Part shown: positions 17,351 to 26,159 of the stretch, piece by piece
Layout: every line of letters begins with the position of its first letter
How positions within the stretch are numbered: position 1 is the first letter of the stretch
Source: Pseudomonas sp. B21-028
GTDB lineage: Bacteria > Pseudomonadota > Gammaproteobacteria > Pseudomonadales > Pseudomonadaceae
Assembly: GCF_024749045.1 (NCBI RefSeq)
Contig: NZ_CP087184.1
Location: forward strand, 2,914,001-2,978,000
Reading direction: 5' to 3'
DNA: 64,000 nt
Program-made: the position numbers and the translations under genes
Notes under the pieces: generated by a model
What the model saw: only the letters and a program-made list of their open reading frames with translations
What the model was told of the DNA's origin: nothing
Database searches by the model: none

Positions 17351-18400
17351 TTAAAGTTGCACCCGCCGAAGCCTGCCACTGAGCGGGACGACATGGCCGT
17401 CGGGTGTGGGCAGTCGCCGTCCGGTCAGGCCCATGCCTTCGCTCACCAGCACGGCATCCCCCACTACGCACAGGTTGGATGGGGTATCCAGGCCTTGGGC
17501 GAGCACGGTGACCTGGGTGGTTTGCAGGTTGCAGCTCAGCAATCGACCGGTGAACCGGGTGAAGCCGCCATGCAGCGGTTCGCCGTTCCAGTCCGGCAGC
17601 AGAGGTTGTTGCAGGCGGTCGCAGAGTTCCAGTACCAGCAGGTTTCCGGCTGGGCATAGCGCCAGGCCAGTGGGCAGTTGCAGGCCGTCGATCAGCCGTT
17701 CGATCTGCCCGCTGCCGGGATGGACCCGGATCACCTGACCCGCCTTCTCGACGAAGTCGATGCCCTTGCGCGCGGGGTCGCCTTGCCGTTCGCCGGAGAA
17801 CAGGCTGATCAGCACAGCGTCCGTTGCCGGCTCGTACACCAACGTCACGGGGACGGCTTCCTGGCCCTGGTCCAGTTCGGGTAACTGGACCAGTACCCGT
17901 TCGTCCTGGCCGGCGACGAACTCCACCAACTGGTTGGTATCAGGCTTGACCGCCAGCCAACTGCGGCGAGAGGGGTGGTAGCACAGGGCGTTGAGATTGC
18001 CACGGCTGCGAAACACCGGTTCGGGCGGGGTGAATTGCAGGTCCAGCAGTTTGGAACCCTCGACGTAATCGGTCTGACTGACCAGATAACGCCCATCTCC
18101 GCAGGCCACGTCCGATAGCCCCATGATCTCATCACGCAGCATGCGAACCTGCATGTTCATGGCCCGAAACCCGTCTGCCAGCGTTTCACGGGGCAGGTAG
18201 GCGCCGGGTCGATCAGGATCGGGTCGCAGGCGACTGATGCGCCCGCTGAAGGTCTGTTCCGGCAGGCCGGAACCGGCCTCGACGAGCAACAGGCTGCCAT
18301 CGGCCCGCACGCAGACGCCACGAGGGTTCAGCAGACCCTCGGCAATGATGGTAACCGGGCGCAGACTTTGGCTGGGTTGCACAGGAATATGGATAGACAT
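17351..18400 (-). CDS. ScyD/ScyE-like beta-propeller protein
   Basis: Protein of 349 aa. Repeated blades such as GLLNPRGVCVRADGSLLLVE, GLQLPTGLALCPAGNLLVLE and GLDTPSNLCVVGDAVLVSEG give an NHL/SMP-30-like propeller resembling the ScyD/ScyE family of scytonemin clusters. No convincing signal peptide follows the ATG at 18400, which has GGAG nine bases upstream; longer in-frame starts would overlap the preceding gene. Last gene of the ebo operon, 32 bp after the 603-aa gene. It may bind or process the operon's product; that is inference from context. REP array 2 begins at its stop. Confidence 0.65.
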   Translation of the reverse strand: MSIHIPVQPSQSLRPVTIIAEGLLNPRGVCVRADGSLLLVEAGSGLPEQTFSGRISRLRPDPDRPGAYLPRETLADGFRAMNMQVRMLRDEIMGLSDVACGDGRYLVSQTDYVEGSKLLDLQFTPPEPVFRSRGNLNALCYHPSRRSWLAVKPDTNQLVEFVAGQDERVLVQLPELDQGQEAVPVTLVYEPATDAVLISLFSGERQGDPARKGIDFVEKAGQVIRVHPGSGQIERLIDGLQLPTGLALCPAGNLLVLELCDRLQQPLLPDWNGEPLHGGFTRFTGRLLSCNLQTTQVTVLAQGLDTPSNLCVVGDAVLVSEGMGLTGRRLPTPDGHVVPLSGRLRRVQL

Positions 18401-18432
18401 GAAGAGGCTCTCCGTCATGAAGGGGGACGCGA

Positions 18433-20244
18433 TCACTGCGGCGGTTGCCACGGCTCACCGGTGAGATAGGCCCGCAACAGGGCCCGCTGGCAGGGCGACA
18501 TCGAGCGCACCACCGGCATGAACAGGGTGGTGCCTTTGTAGGCGTCCGAGGTCCGGGCAAGGATGGGATTCTTGGCGCCCATGATCGCATCGGGCTGATT
18601 CAACGGGATGTAGCGCGACATGGCGGGGAAGGCCAGGTAGTGAAAGCGCAGGACGTTGGGGTACATCAGCGGCCAGGTGATGGTGGTGCCCTTGGGGATG
18701 CCGAAATCGGTTTGGGCGTATTTGCGGAAGTTGCTGAAGCAGGCGCTGCTGTCCACGCCATTGACGGTGCAGGTCAGCGTGACGAAACCTGCCTGGGCGG
18801 CACTGGCCTGCTTGACGGTGACGGGGAAGCTGACGGCAAGCTGGCCGGCGTTGACGGTCAGCGAGTCGGGGAAGTCGAGGAAATCCCAGTATTTTGGCAG
18901 AACATAGGCCGCGGTCGCCGACGCCTTCACGCCGATTTCCGTGGCGCTGGGCACCGGCCCGCCCAGGTACCGGACCTGCAGGGTAATCGACAGGCCATTG
19001 GGGTAGTCTTCCAGGTAGACGTTGCGCTGGTCGGCATACAGACGATAGGTCGATTCAGTGGCCTGCAAGGTGGTGTCGGCGACTGTGCCGGGGGCGTTGA
19101 TCGCCAGGGGGCTGGTCTGCACCGCTTGTATCTGGCTGGCGGTCATGGGCAGGTCGACGATGCCGCCGTACACGTAGTAGTTCAATAACGGACTGCTGGT
19201 CGGGTCCAGGGTGGCCAGGGTGGTGGTGCCGGCACTGATGGTGACGGGGCCGTAATTGGCGTTGGGCCCGATGGGGCTGGTGATGTCGTCCCTGACGGCG
19301 CGGAAGGTTTCCTTCGGAATGACGTTCACCATGTCGATGCTCAGGTAACCGTTACCCTTGCCCAGGTCGGCATAGCCGGCATTCCCCGTGCCCTGGTTGA
19401 CCAGTTGCCGGCCCGGCTGACAGCTCAGCGGTTCGTCGGCGTAGGCAGTGGCCAGCGTGCCGATGACCCGGCCGATGCTCGGGTTGGGAGTGTATCGGCC
19501 GGCCGCGTAGTCGGCGTCCAGTTGCTCGGTGGTCATCGTCGGGCACATTTCGAACATGACGAAACGCAGGACAATCCCCGTTGCCCCCGGCGCCTGGATG
19601 ATCGCGCGCAGGCCGGCGCTGTTCGTGTTCCAGCTGACGATGCTGCTCAGGGGAAAGGTCAGTTGGAACGTGCCGCTGGCGTGAAAGGAGCCTGGTGAAT
19701 CCATCTTTTTCGGCAGCAACACACGCCCGGCCACGTCAAAACTGCTGCACACGGTATTGCTGTGAATCAACAGCTGGATGTCGCTGTTTCCGCCGATTTG
19801 CAGACCACCGACGAAGATCTGTGTGGTCGTGGTGCCGGTGGGATCAAGGTCCACCATCATCGGGCCGGAAACGGGCGCCTGGCCCGTCACCGGATCCACT
19901 GAGCCAAGCAGGTAGACCGGTTGGCCCACCAGGTCGCCGGTGGTGCTGATGCCGCCCGGTATGCCCTGGGAACTGATCAAGGCGTTCTGCATGTCGACGA
20001 CATGCTGCCCGTAGTGATTCCAGCCGCCGGCGGTGTAGTAGTCACCGGTGGGGGCATTGATCATGTCATTCAGCTGGTCGTCAGTGTAGGACTGCGCGCC
20101 CGGTGCCAGGGTCGAGGTGGTCAGGTCGAAGAGCGGCCAGTTGTCGTTGCCGTCGAAGGGGATGGTGGGGGAGTTGTTCGGCAGGCTGACGTCGGTGCGG
20201 ATGCCGCCCCAGAAATTCAGTCGGGGTCCGTTCAGGATGCTCAT
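18433..20244 (-). CDS. Unrecognised 603-aa protein, MSxLN family
   Basis: I do not recognise a characterised family. It starts MSILNGPRLNFWGG without a signal peptide and ends in a Cys-containing tail (VVRSMSPCQRALLRAYL). The N-terminus and C-terminus align by eye with the 794-aa protein at 22623-25007 (MSVLNFPRIYLNG; ITRDLSQSRRAVLELWA), so these are diverged paralogues. It starts 3 bp after the stop of an exported CxxCH protein, a pairing repeated by the other paralogue. The middle is rich in Thr, Gly and short strands. Role in the ebo operon is unknown. Confidence 0.7.
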   Translation of the reverse strand: MSILNGPRLNFWGGIRTDVSLPNNSPTIPFDGNDNWPLFDLTTSTLAPGAQSYTDDQLNDMINAPTGDYYTAGGWNHYGQHVVDMQNALISSQGIPGGISTTGDLVGQPVYLLGSVDPVTGQAPVSGPMMVDLDPTGTTTTQIFVGGLQIGGNSDIQLLIHSNTVCSSFDVAGRVLLPKKMDSPGSFHASGTFQLTFPLSSIVSWNTNSAGLRAIIQAPGATGIVLRFVMFEMCPTMTTEQLDADYAAGRYTPNPSIGRVIGTLATAYADEPLSCQPGRQLVNQGTGNAGYADLGKGNGYLSIDMVNVIPKETFRAVRDDITSPIGPNANYGPVTISAGTTTLATLDPTSSPLLNYYVYGGIVDLPMTASQIQAVQTSPLAINAPGTVADTTLQATESTYRLYADQRNVYLEDYPNGLSITLQVRYLGGPVPSATEIGVKASATAAYVLPKYWDFLDFPDSLTVNAGQLAVSFPVTVKQASAAQAGFVTLTCTVNGVDSSACFSNFRKYAQTDFGIPKGTTITWPLMYPNVLRFHYLAFPAMSRYIPLNQPDAIMGAKNPILARTSDAYKGTTLFMPVVRSMSPCQRALLRAYLTGEPWQPPQ

Positions 20245-20247
20245 GAT

Positions 20248-21540
20248 TTATTCCTCGTCCTTGATGGATTTGATGACCGGTGAATTGGCGAATTTGAACA
20301 GGTAGGAGAAATCGGACTTGTAGGCGCTCTTGACCGGCGTTGCCATGGAATGGCAGTTCATGCAGCTGCTGTTGGGCTGGATGTAGCTCTCCATGGTCAC
20401 GTTGGCCGAGAGTGACGGGGTCGGCTGGCCCAGGGGATTACTGGGGTTGTCCGGCATCAATGGGCGTTGGGTGGTGATGAGCTGGTAGTACTTCAACACG
20501 CTTTTCTGCAGGTCCGGGTTGCTGCGGTAGTCAGCATTCACCTTGTTGGTGACCTCGGCAATCGGCGTGACCCGGTTCAACGGGTTCGGGGTCTGGAACG
20601 TGGTGCCGGGCTTGGGTACGCAGACCAGGTGTGCGCCTTGGGTCTGCCAGTCACAGGGTGACTGGTTGAGGCTGGCGGCGGGGGCGCTGGCGTTGAAGTA
20701 GGAATAAGCCATGCCCGATGCCGGCTGGTCGACCCACTGACCGTGCACCAGCGCCTTGGGCGGCACATTGTCGATCTGCTCGAAGGTCGACCAGATCCAC
20801 TGTGGATAGCCGTTCACCTTGGTGATGATGTGCAGGCCCACCAGGCCCAGGTAGGCCTCGGTAACGCCGGTGCGTTGGCCCTGGTCATCGAACGTGGCGA
20901 CGCGGGCGAGCTGGGTCAGGTAGCGGCTGGCATTGTCGCTGGTGCTCAGGATGCGCCAGCTCGACTTGATCTCGATGACGCCGCTGGGAAAGCTGACGTT
21001 GTTGGCCTTGGACACGACATCGGCGTTGTAGTACTGGTTGTCGACGATGTAGTCGTAGGAGTCCTCGTTGGCCGAGATATCGTAGTAGGTCGGGTTGCCG
21101 GCCTGGTCGATCAGCCAACCGCCGACGGCCTGGTCGACGGTGTTCACCTGGGTGCTGTTTTTCAGCGCCGCGATGTTGATGATGCCCAGGCTCTTGGCTT
21201 TTTGTGGGGTGTTCCAGGGGCCCGGATTTGCCCCCTGCGGCAGGAAGATTTCTTCCACGGTCTTGTAGGTTTGCCAGACGGTGTAGCCGGCGCCCCCAGG
21301 TTGTTTGCTGCAGTCGGGATCACCGCGCTGCCCGTTCTGGGCGGGCCAGTTCATGGCGATGAACATCTGCCAGCTGTACTGATCGAACAGGTCCTGGCTG
21401 GCGTTGGCGGCGGGCGCGGTAGTGGGGGGCTGGCAGTTCAGGGTGCTGGCCTGGACTGGTTCGCTCTGGTCGCGGGTTTGATTCAAGGCCAGGGCCGGCA
21501 GACTGGCGAGCCCCAGCAATATCAGGATGAACGTTTTCAT
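20248..21540 (-). CDS. Exported protein with one CxxCH haem motif
   Basis: Protein of 430 aa with a signal peptide (MKTFILILLGLASLPALALN). A single CMNCH motif at 393-397 near the C-terminus suggests a covalently bound c-type haem in the periplasm. The body is not a standard cytochrome c; conserved WQMFIAMNWP, GLHIITKVNG and WSTFEQIDN also occur in related form in the 379-aa protein at 25020-26159 (GLHVVNKLDA, WTTFENINN, CLACH at 322-326), so the two are paralogues. Family unknown to me. It precedes the 603-aa partner by 3 bp. Confidence 0.72.
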   Translation of the reverse strand: MKTFILILLGLASLPALALNQTRDQSEPVQASTLNCQPPTTAPAANASQDLFDQYSWQMFIAMNWPAQNGQRGDPDCSKQPGGAGYTVWQTYKTVEEIFLPQGANPGPWNTPQKAKSLGIINIAALKNSTQVNTVDQAVGGWLIDQAGNPTYYDISANEDSYDYIVDNQYYNADVVSKANNVSFPSGVIEIKSSWRILSTSDNASRYLTQLARVATFDDQGQRTGVTEAYLGLVGLHIITKVNGYPQWIWSTFEQIDNVPPKALVHGQWVDQPASGMAYSYFNASAPAASLNQSPCDWQTQGAHLVCVPKPGTTFQTPNPLNRVTPIAEVTNKVNADYRSNPDLQKSVLKYYQLITTQRPLMPDNPSNPLGQPTPSLSANVTMESYIQPNSSCMNCHSMATPVKSAYKSDFSYLFKFANSPVIKSIKDEE

Positions 21541-21639
21541 GGCAATCCTTCGTCTTGAGTTAATCCACTGTTACTGATGCCAGCTCCTACGGGTCCAGCG
21601 GGAACAGTCGCCCCTCATTCCAGATCCATGAACGAGTGT

Positions 21640-22560
21640 TCAGGGCTTGCGCTGCATCAGCTTGTTCCACTGGGCCTTCTGGCCGTTGTTCTGCGAAGCC
21701 GGCGGCTCGAACAACTGGCAGGGCGGTGGGTTTGACGGGCACATGGCGGCTACCTGTGCCCAGGTCTGGGCCGGGTCGGGCTTGGCGATGCGGAAGTTGG
21801 TGTAGTTCTGGCTGACGATGGGCGCGTTGGCGACGCTGGCGTCACCGGAGAAATAGAACGACTGCGGCGGCCGGTAGGGTGGTTGCCCGGACATCTGCTT
21901 GTAAAAGGCGTAGCCGAACAGGATTGGCCCTTGCGGTGAGTCGAGGTCCAGGGCATAGGCCTGCACGCTGCCATTGAGGTTCTGGCTGCGCGCGGCGCTG
22001 TAGGGCAGATGCTGGATGAAATCCTGCCGTGGCGGATGGTTCATCGGCGAGAACATGCAGCAGGCCGGCATGTCCTTGGGGCGATCCTGCGGATAGGTCA
22101 GGAAGTACGCCTTGTTGCCCAGGGACACGAAGGAGCAGGTGTAGTTGTTGTTCTTGATCGGGAAGATCGGCAGGCAGTATTTCTCGTAGTGTTCCATCAT
22201 CGCGCCGAAGCCGTCGCCATCCGGCGGGATGTAGGTGGTGTCGTAGTAGCTGGTGCCCCAGGACACGGTGTAGTCCGCCGGGACGAGGGTGGTGGGTGGG
22301 TTGCTGTAGGGCGGCGGGTTCTTCTCGTAGTTGTGCATCACCCGGTACATGGTCCAGTCGCTGATCCAGAACGCCGGGAAAAACGGATCGGAAGGGTCGC
22401 CCGGTGCGCGTTTGGCGATGCAGTTGCCGTTCTGTTCGTTACAGCCCTCGGTGTTGTGCACTCCCATGGTGAAGTACACCGCGCCGCTGTCCTGGGCGAA
22501 AAGCCCCGGACTGAACAACAGGATCAGTAGCAACAGTCGGCTCAAAATGCTGGCTTTCAT
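21640..22560 (-). CDS. Exported Cys-rich protein of unknown function
   Basis: Protein of 306 aa with a signal peptide (ILSRLLLLILLFSPGLFAQ). Several cysteines (EGCNEQNGNC, PACCMF, MCPSNPPPC) suggest disulfides in the periplasm. No haem CxxCH and no family that I recognise. The ATG at 22560 follows AGGAG; the longer frame to 22626 would overlap the upstream gene and hide the signal peptide. It lies between the two haem-protein/partner pairs of the ebo operon, with gaps of 62 and 99 bp on its sides. Confidence 0.7.
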   Translation of the reverse strand: MKASILSRLLLLILLFSPGLFAQDSGAVYFTMGVHNTEGCNEQNGNCIAKRAPGDPSDPFFPAFWISDWTMYRVMHNYEKNPPPYSNPPTTLVPADYTVSWGTSYYDTTYIPPDGDGFGAMMEHYEKYCLPIFPIKNNNYTCSFVSLGNKAYFLTYPQDRPKDMPACCMFSPMNHPPRQDFIQHLPYSAARSQNLNGSVQAYALDLDSPQGPILFGYAFYKQMSGQPPYRPPQSFYFSGDASVANAPIVSQNYTNFRIAKPDPAQTWAQVAAMCPSNPPPCQLFEPPASQNNGQKAQWNKLMQRKP

Positions 22561-22622
22561 ATCGACACTCCTGTGAAGTGCCGGGCGGCGGGCTCGCCAC
22601 CCGGTGATCCTGGGTGAAATCG

Positions 22623-25007
22623 TCAAAGGCCGTTGTAGTCACTCATGCTGAGTGTGCTGGGCGGAAAGTTGAGCTTCACCAGGCGCTTGGCCCACAGCTC
22701 CAGTACGGCGCGGCGGCTTTGTGACAGGTCGCGGGTGATGGGCATCGCCAGGGTGCTTTCCTCCTGGTTCTCCTTGCTGATCAATATGATCAACTGATCG
22801 ACGGCGCCCTCCACACGCGTGCGGGAATCGAGCGGCATGTACTTGTTCATGATGGGGTACAGGTAATAGAAGGTCTGCAGGACCTTTGGAAAGATGAACG
22901 TGTTCCATATCTTTTCCGGGGCGTCCGTGGCCGTGCACATGCCATTCCAGGCGCTGATGAAGTCCTCTTGCAACTTCATGTCCACGGGCAGCACTCGTAT
23001 CGGCGCGAGGAAATCGACGAAGGTCTGGGTGATCGGGAAGCTGAACGGGATGACCGGTTTCTTGTCGTTCTCCTGCACGAAGAAGCGCAAGGTGGGGAAG
23101 CCCGGCGCCACTGCCCGGTAGGCTATCTGGGCGATGCCTTGGGCGTTGGTGGTGATGACGGCGTAGGAGTAACTGATGCTGCTGGCCGTCTTGTCTTGCA
23201 GTGTGCCGGTGGCATTGATGCCCTTCTCGAAAACCAGGCAGGGGCGCAGGTTGATGGCGACCGGTGTACCGGAATGATGGAGGAAGTCTTGATAACCGAC
23301 CGGGCTGCCCACCGGTTCGAACACGTCCTGCAGATCGGTCAGTCGACGACCGCTGCCGGTGCTGCGATAGAGATCGACCGTAGCCGCATCGGTGAACTGC
23401 GGCAGATTGGCCGTGTTCTTGCTGCGGTCCGGCGGGTTGTCGTAGAACAGGGTGAAGTTGGCTGCGTTGCTGAATGCCAGGTAATAGTTACTGCTGGTCA
23501 CCATGTAGGGATTGCCATACTCGGCCACATACAACGTGGTGTTGGCGGCCGGCTGACCATTTTTCTGCACCATGATGCTCATTACCTTGCGCTCACCGAC
23601 GTCGATGAAGCTGCCGCTCTCGATCACTTCGGCGGTCCATGTCTGTTGGGCGGCGGCGTCGGTCGGGGGGGCGCCGTTCTGGCCCAACTGACGCAGAGCC
23701 AGTGGACCGGATTGCAGTATCCCCTTGCTGTAAGCGTCGAGGGGAATGTCGAGGATGCCCGAGCGTTGGTTGAAGGCCGCTTGCCGGTAGTCCGCGAAGT
23801 TCAAGAGGGCCGCCGGGGTAAATCGTCCATCCTTCACGGCGCCCAACTGGTAGGTGCCGGCGTTGAATTTTTCCGGAACGAGGATATCGGCCGTGGCATC
23901 TACTGGATAACTCGGAAAGGTATTGCCCAGGTCCAGAGATAAAGTGTCGTCGGTAAACTGTGCCGAGATCACCCCCAGCTTGGCTTTTTTCACATCCTGA
24001 AAATTTGTCTGGAACATCGACACCGCCTTGTCGGGTACCAGGCGCAGCCCTGTGGGGGCGGTAGGGTATTCGTTGGCGAACCACAGACCCAGCACCGCCG
24101 AGGTGCGGCTGTAGGCGGGGTTGAAGAAAATGTCGTTGACGTTGTTCAAGCCCTTCTCGTAGAGCTCACGCACATGCGCCATGACGTTCGGGTCGTTGGA
24201 GCGGGTGTTGAGACGCTGGGGGTAATCGTTGAATATCCCGTTCTTGTCGTAGCAGGTCAGGTAGGCGGAAAACCGGAACATCAGGCCCTGCGCGCCTTGC
24301 TGCTCCATCTGCTGCTGGAGGTTGCTCAGCAGAGCGGAGTTGCCGATCACCCATTTCAGGTTGTCCTTGGGAAAGCAGGTCTGCCAGGTGGTGCTGACAT
24401 TCACCAGACCACCCAGGGCGCCCCAACTGAAGTTCAGGAAACGGTCCATCATCCGGTACTTGCGGTTGAGGGTCAGGCCGCAGGTGGTATCCCCCAGCAC
24501 CAGTTTGTCGAAATACAACGCCGTGAAGGTGTTCTGCCATGGGCTGATATCCACGAAGCGTGCCGGAGTCGGGGCAGAACTGCCCAGGGGGCTGCCGAGC
24601 AGTTGGTATGGCTTGCCGACCAGCGAATCATGGTCGATGTAGGTATTGGCCAGCAGTTCGCCGCCGATGACGGTCGAGGTGGTTTTCCCGTAGTTCACCA
24701 GGCCGCAACCGTTGTCGCCGAACAGGTCCCATTCAGCGGGCATGTAGGGGTCATGGCTTGGATTGATATTGCCTGGCACCTGCTGCACATAGGTCGGCAT
24801 GTTAGCCATGTACTGCGTCGAGAGGGTCCATGGCATCAGTGTGTCGGGGGCGTTGAGGGGGTCGATGCCGAAGTGCTTCACGAACGGCCAGTTGATGTCC
24901 ATCTTCACCGCGTCATACAGCGGGTACACATCATTGTTATTGGCCGTCGGCGGGTTCCAGAACATCTCGCCGTTGAGGTAGATGCGAGGGAAATTCAATA
25001 CGCTCAT
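22623..25007 (-). CDS. Unrecognised 794-aa protein, MSxLN family
   Basis: Large protein without signal peptide, starting MSVLNFPRIYLNGEMFWNPP. Paralogue of the 603-aa protein by its first 25 and last 70 residues (FYYLYPIMNKYMPLDSRTR against FHYLAFPAMSRYIPLNQPD). Beta-rich, with no catalytic motif that I can name. It starts 12 bp after the stop of the exported haem protein at 25020-26159, mirroring the second pair. The pairing suggests a haem protein working with each MSxLN protein, but how they meet is unclear because only one member of each pair has an export signal. Confidence 0.7.
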   Translation of the reverse strand: MSVLNFPRIYLNGEMFWNPPTANNNDVYPLYDAVKMDINWPFVKHFGIDPLNAPDTLMPWTLSTQYMANMPTYVQQVPGNINPSHDPYMPAEWDLFGDNGCGLVNYGKTTSTVIGGELLANTYIDHDSLVGKPYQLLGSPLGSSAPTPARFVDISPWQNTFTALYFDKLVLGDTTCGLTLNRKYRMMDRFLNFSWGALGGLVNVSTTWQTCFPKDNLKWVIGNSALLSNLQQQMEQQGAQGLMFRFSAYLTCYDKNGIFNDYPQRLNTRSNDPNVMAHVRELYEKGLNNVNDIFFNPAYSRTSAVLGLWFANEYPTAPTGLRLVPDKAVSMFQTNFQDVKKAKLGVISAQFTDDTLSLDLGNTFPSYPVDATADILVPEKFNAGTYQLGAVKDGRFTPAALLNFADYRQAAFNQRSGILDIPLDAYSKGILQSGPLALRQLGQNGAPPTDAAAQQTWTAEVIESGSFIDVGERKVMSIMVQKNGQPAANTTLYVAEYGNPYMVTSSNYYLAFSNAANFTLFYDNPPDRSKNTANLPQFTDAATVDLYRSTGSGRRLTDLQDVFEPVGSPVGYQDFLHHSGTPVAINLRPCLVFEKGINATGTLQDKTASSISYSYAVITTNAQGIAQIAYRAVAPGFPTLRFFVQENDKKPVIPFSFPITQTFVDFLAPIRVLPVDMKLQEDFISAWNGMCTATDAPEKIWNTFIFPKVLQTFYYLYPIMNKYMPLDSRTRVEGAVDQLIILISKENQEESTLAMPITRDLSQSRRAVLELWAKRLVKLNFPPSTLSMSDYNGL

Positions 25008-25019
25008 GTCGTGCTCTCC

Positions 25020-26159
25020 TTAGCGTTTCCACTGGGCGCGTTTCAGCGACCAGACAAAATCCAGTTTGTTGTAGCCGTCGAAGGCTTTGTCCGGCAGCGG
25101 TGCAGTGGGGTAGGTGAGACCCCCTGAACTCGGGATGGCGAAATTGAAGTAGCCGTCTTTCTTCGAGTAGGCGGCGGTACTGTGGCAGGCCAGGCAGGAC
25201 GACGAGTCCTGGAATGCCGATTCCAGCTGCGAGTTCGCCAGGACCTGGGTAATGGGTTGGAACTCCACGCCGATCAGCTCGTACTTCGACAGCGTCGGGT
25301 TATTGGCCTGGAACTGGGTATTGACCGGTATGGCGGCCGATGTCGGCCCGGTGAGGTTTTCCATCGGCTTGGGTGGATGGCCCTTGGTCACGGTGTACTT
25401 GTGGTTATTGATGTTTTCGAAGGTGGTCCAGACCCAGTTGGCGTCCAGCTTGTTGACGACATGCAAGCCACTCAATGCCGCATAACCGACCTGGTAGTCG
25501 GTGCCCACGGCGTAGTAGGCCTGGGCCACGAAGTAGCCATCTTTTTCCAGCTGCGTCTTGTAGTTCGCGTCCGTGCCGATCCACAGCCAGGAGGCTTTCA
25601 ACTCCCAGGCCGTGGCCGGAAAGTTCAGGTTGCTCGTCAGGGCCGCTTGACCATTCACGTTGTAGACATTGTTTTTTACGATGTAGTTGTAGGTGTCCTG
25701 GCCCATCAGCAGTTGAAAGCGCACGACGTGACCTTTTTGTGCCTCAGGCACGGCTTTGCCGCCCATCTCCAGGCTCAGACCGTCGACCTGCTGGACGGCG
25801 TTGAGGTTATGCAGCAGACGATTCGAGTTCAGCCCCAGGGCTTGGGCTTGCCTGATCACCTCATCCGGTGGTTTCACACGGCTGTCATATGAACCGGGGT
25901 TGGCGCCATTGGCCAGATAGACCTGATCGGAAGGCTTGAACAATTCCCACTGACGGTTGTAGCCCTTGGCATCGGACTGGTTCAGACAGACGAACCAGTT
26001 CCAGGCCATGGTTTCGGGACTGTTGTTGAACGCGGCCCGGGTCTGGTCGACGTCCGTTCCGAATTGCAGGAATTTGTCGCAACTGAAGGGGCTGGTGTTC
26101 TCGGCCTGGGCCAATCCGGCCAGGGCACTCAGAACTGTGATGGAAATGGCTCGCCGCAT
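25020..26159 (-). CDS. Exported protein with one CxxCH haem motif
   Basis: Protein of 379 aa with a short signal peptide (ISITVLSALAGLAQA) and one CLACH motif at 322-326, so probably a periplasmic c-type haem protein. Paralogue of the 430-aa protein at 20248-21540 (see WxTFExInN and GLHxxxK blocks). AAGGAG precedes the ATG, and the gene begins inside the last 31 bp of eboF, so the ebo genes and this haem set are one transcriptional unit. The enzymatic role is unknown; electron transfer or oxidation of the ebo product are guesses. Confidence 0.72.
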   Translation of the reverse strand: MRRAISITVLSALAGLAQAENTSPFSCDKFLQFGTDVDQTRAAFNNSPETMAWNWFVCLNQSDAKGYNRQWELFKPSDQVYLANGANPGSYDSRVKPPDEVIRQAQALGLNSNRLLHNLNAVQQVDGLSLEMGGKAVPEAQKGHVVRFQLLMGQDTYNYIVKNNVYNVNGQAALTSNLNFPATAWELKASWLWIGTDANYKTQLEKDGYFVAQAYYAVGTDYQVGYAALSGLHVVNKLDANWVWTTFENINNHKYTVTKGHPPKPMENLTGPTSAAIPVNTQFQANNPTLSKYELIGVEFQPITQVLANSQLESAFQDSSSCLACHSTAAYSKKDGYFNFAIPSSGGLTYPTAPLPDKAFDGYNKLDFVWSLKRAQWKR

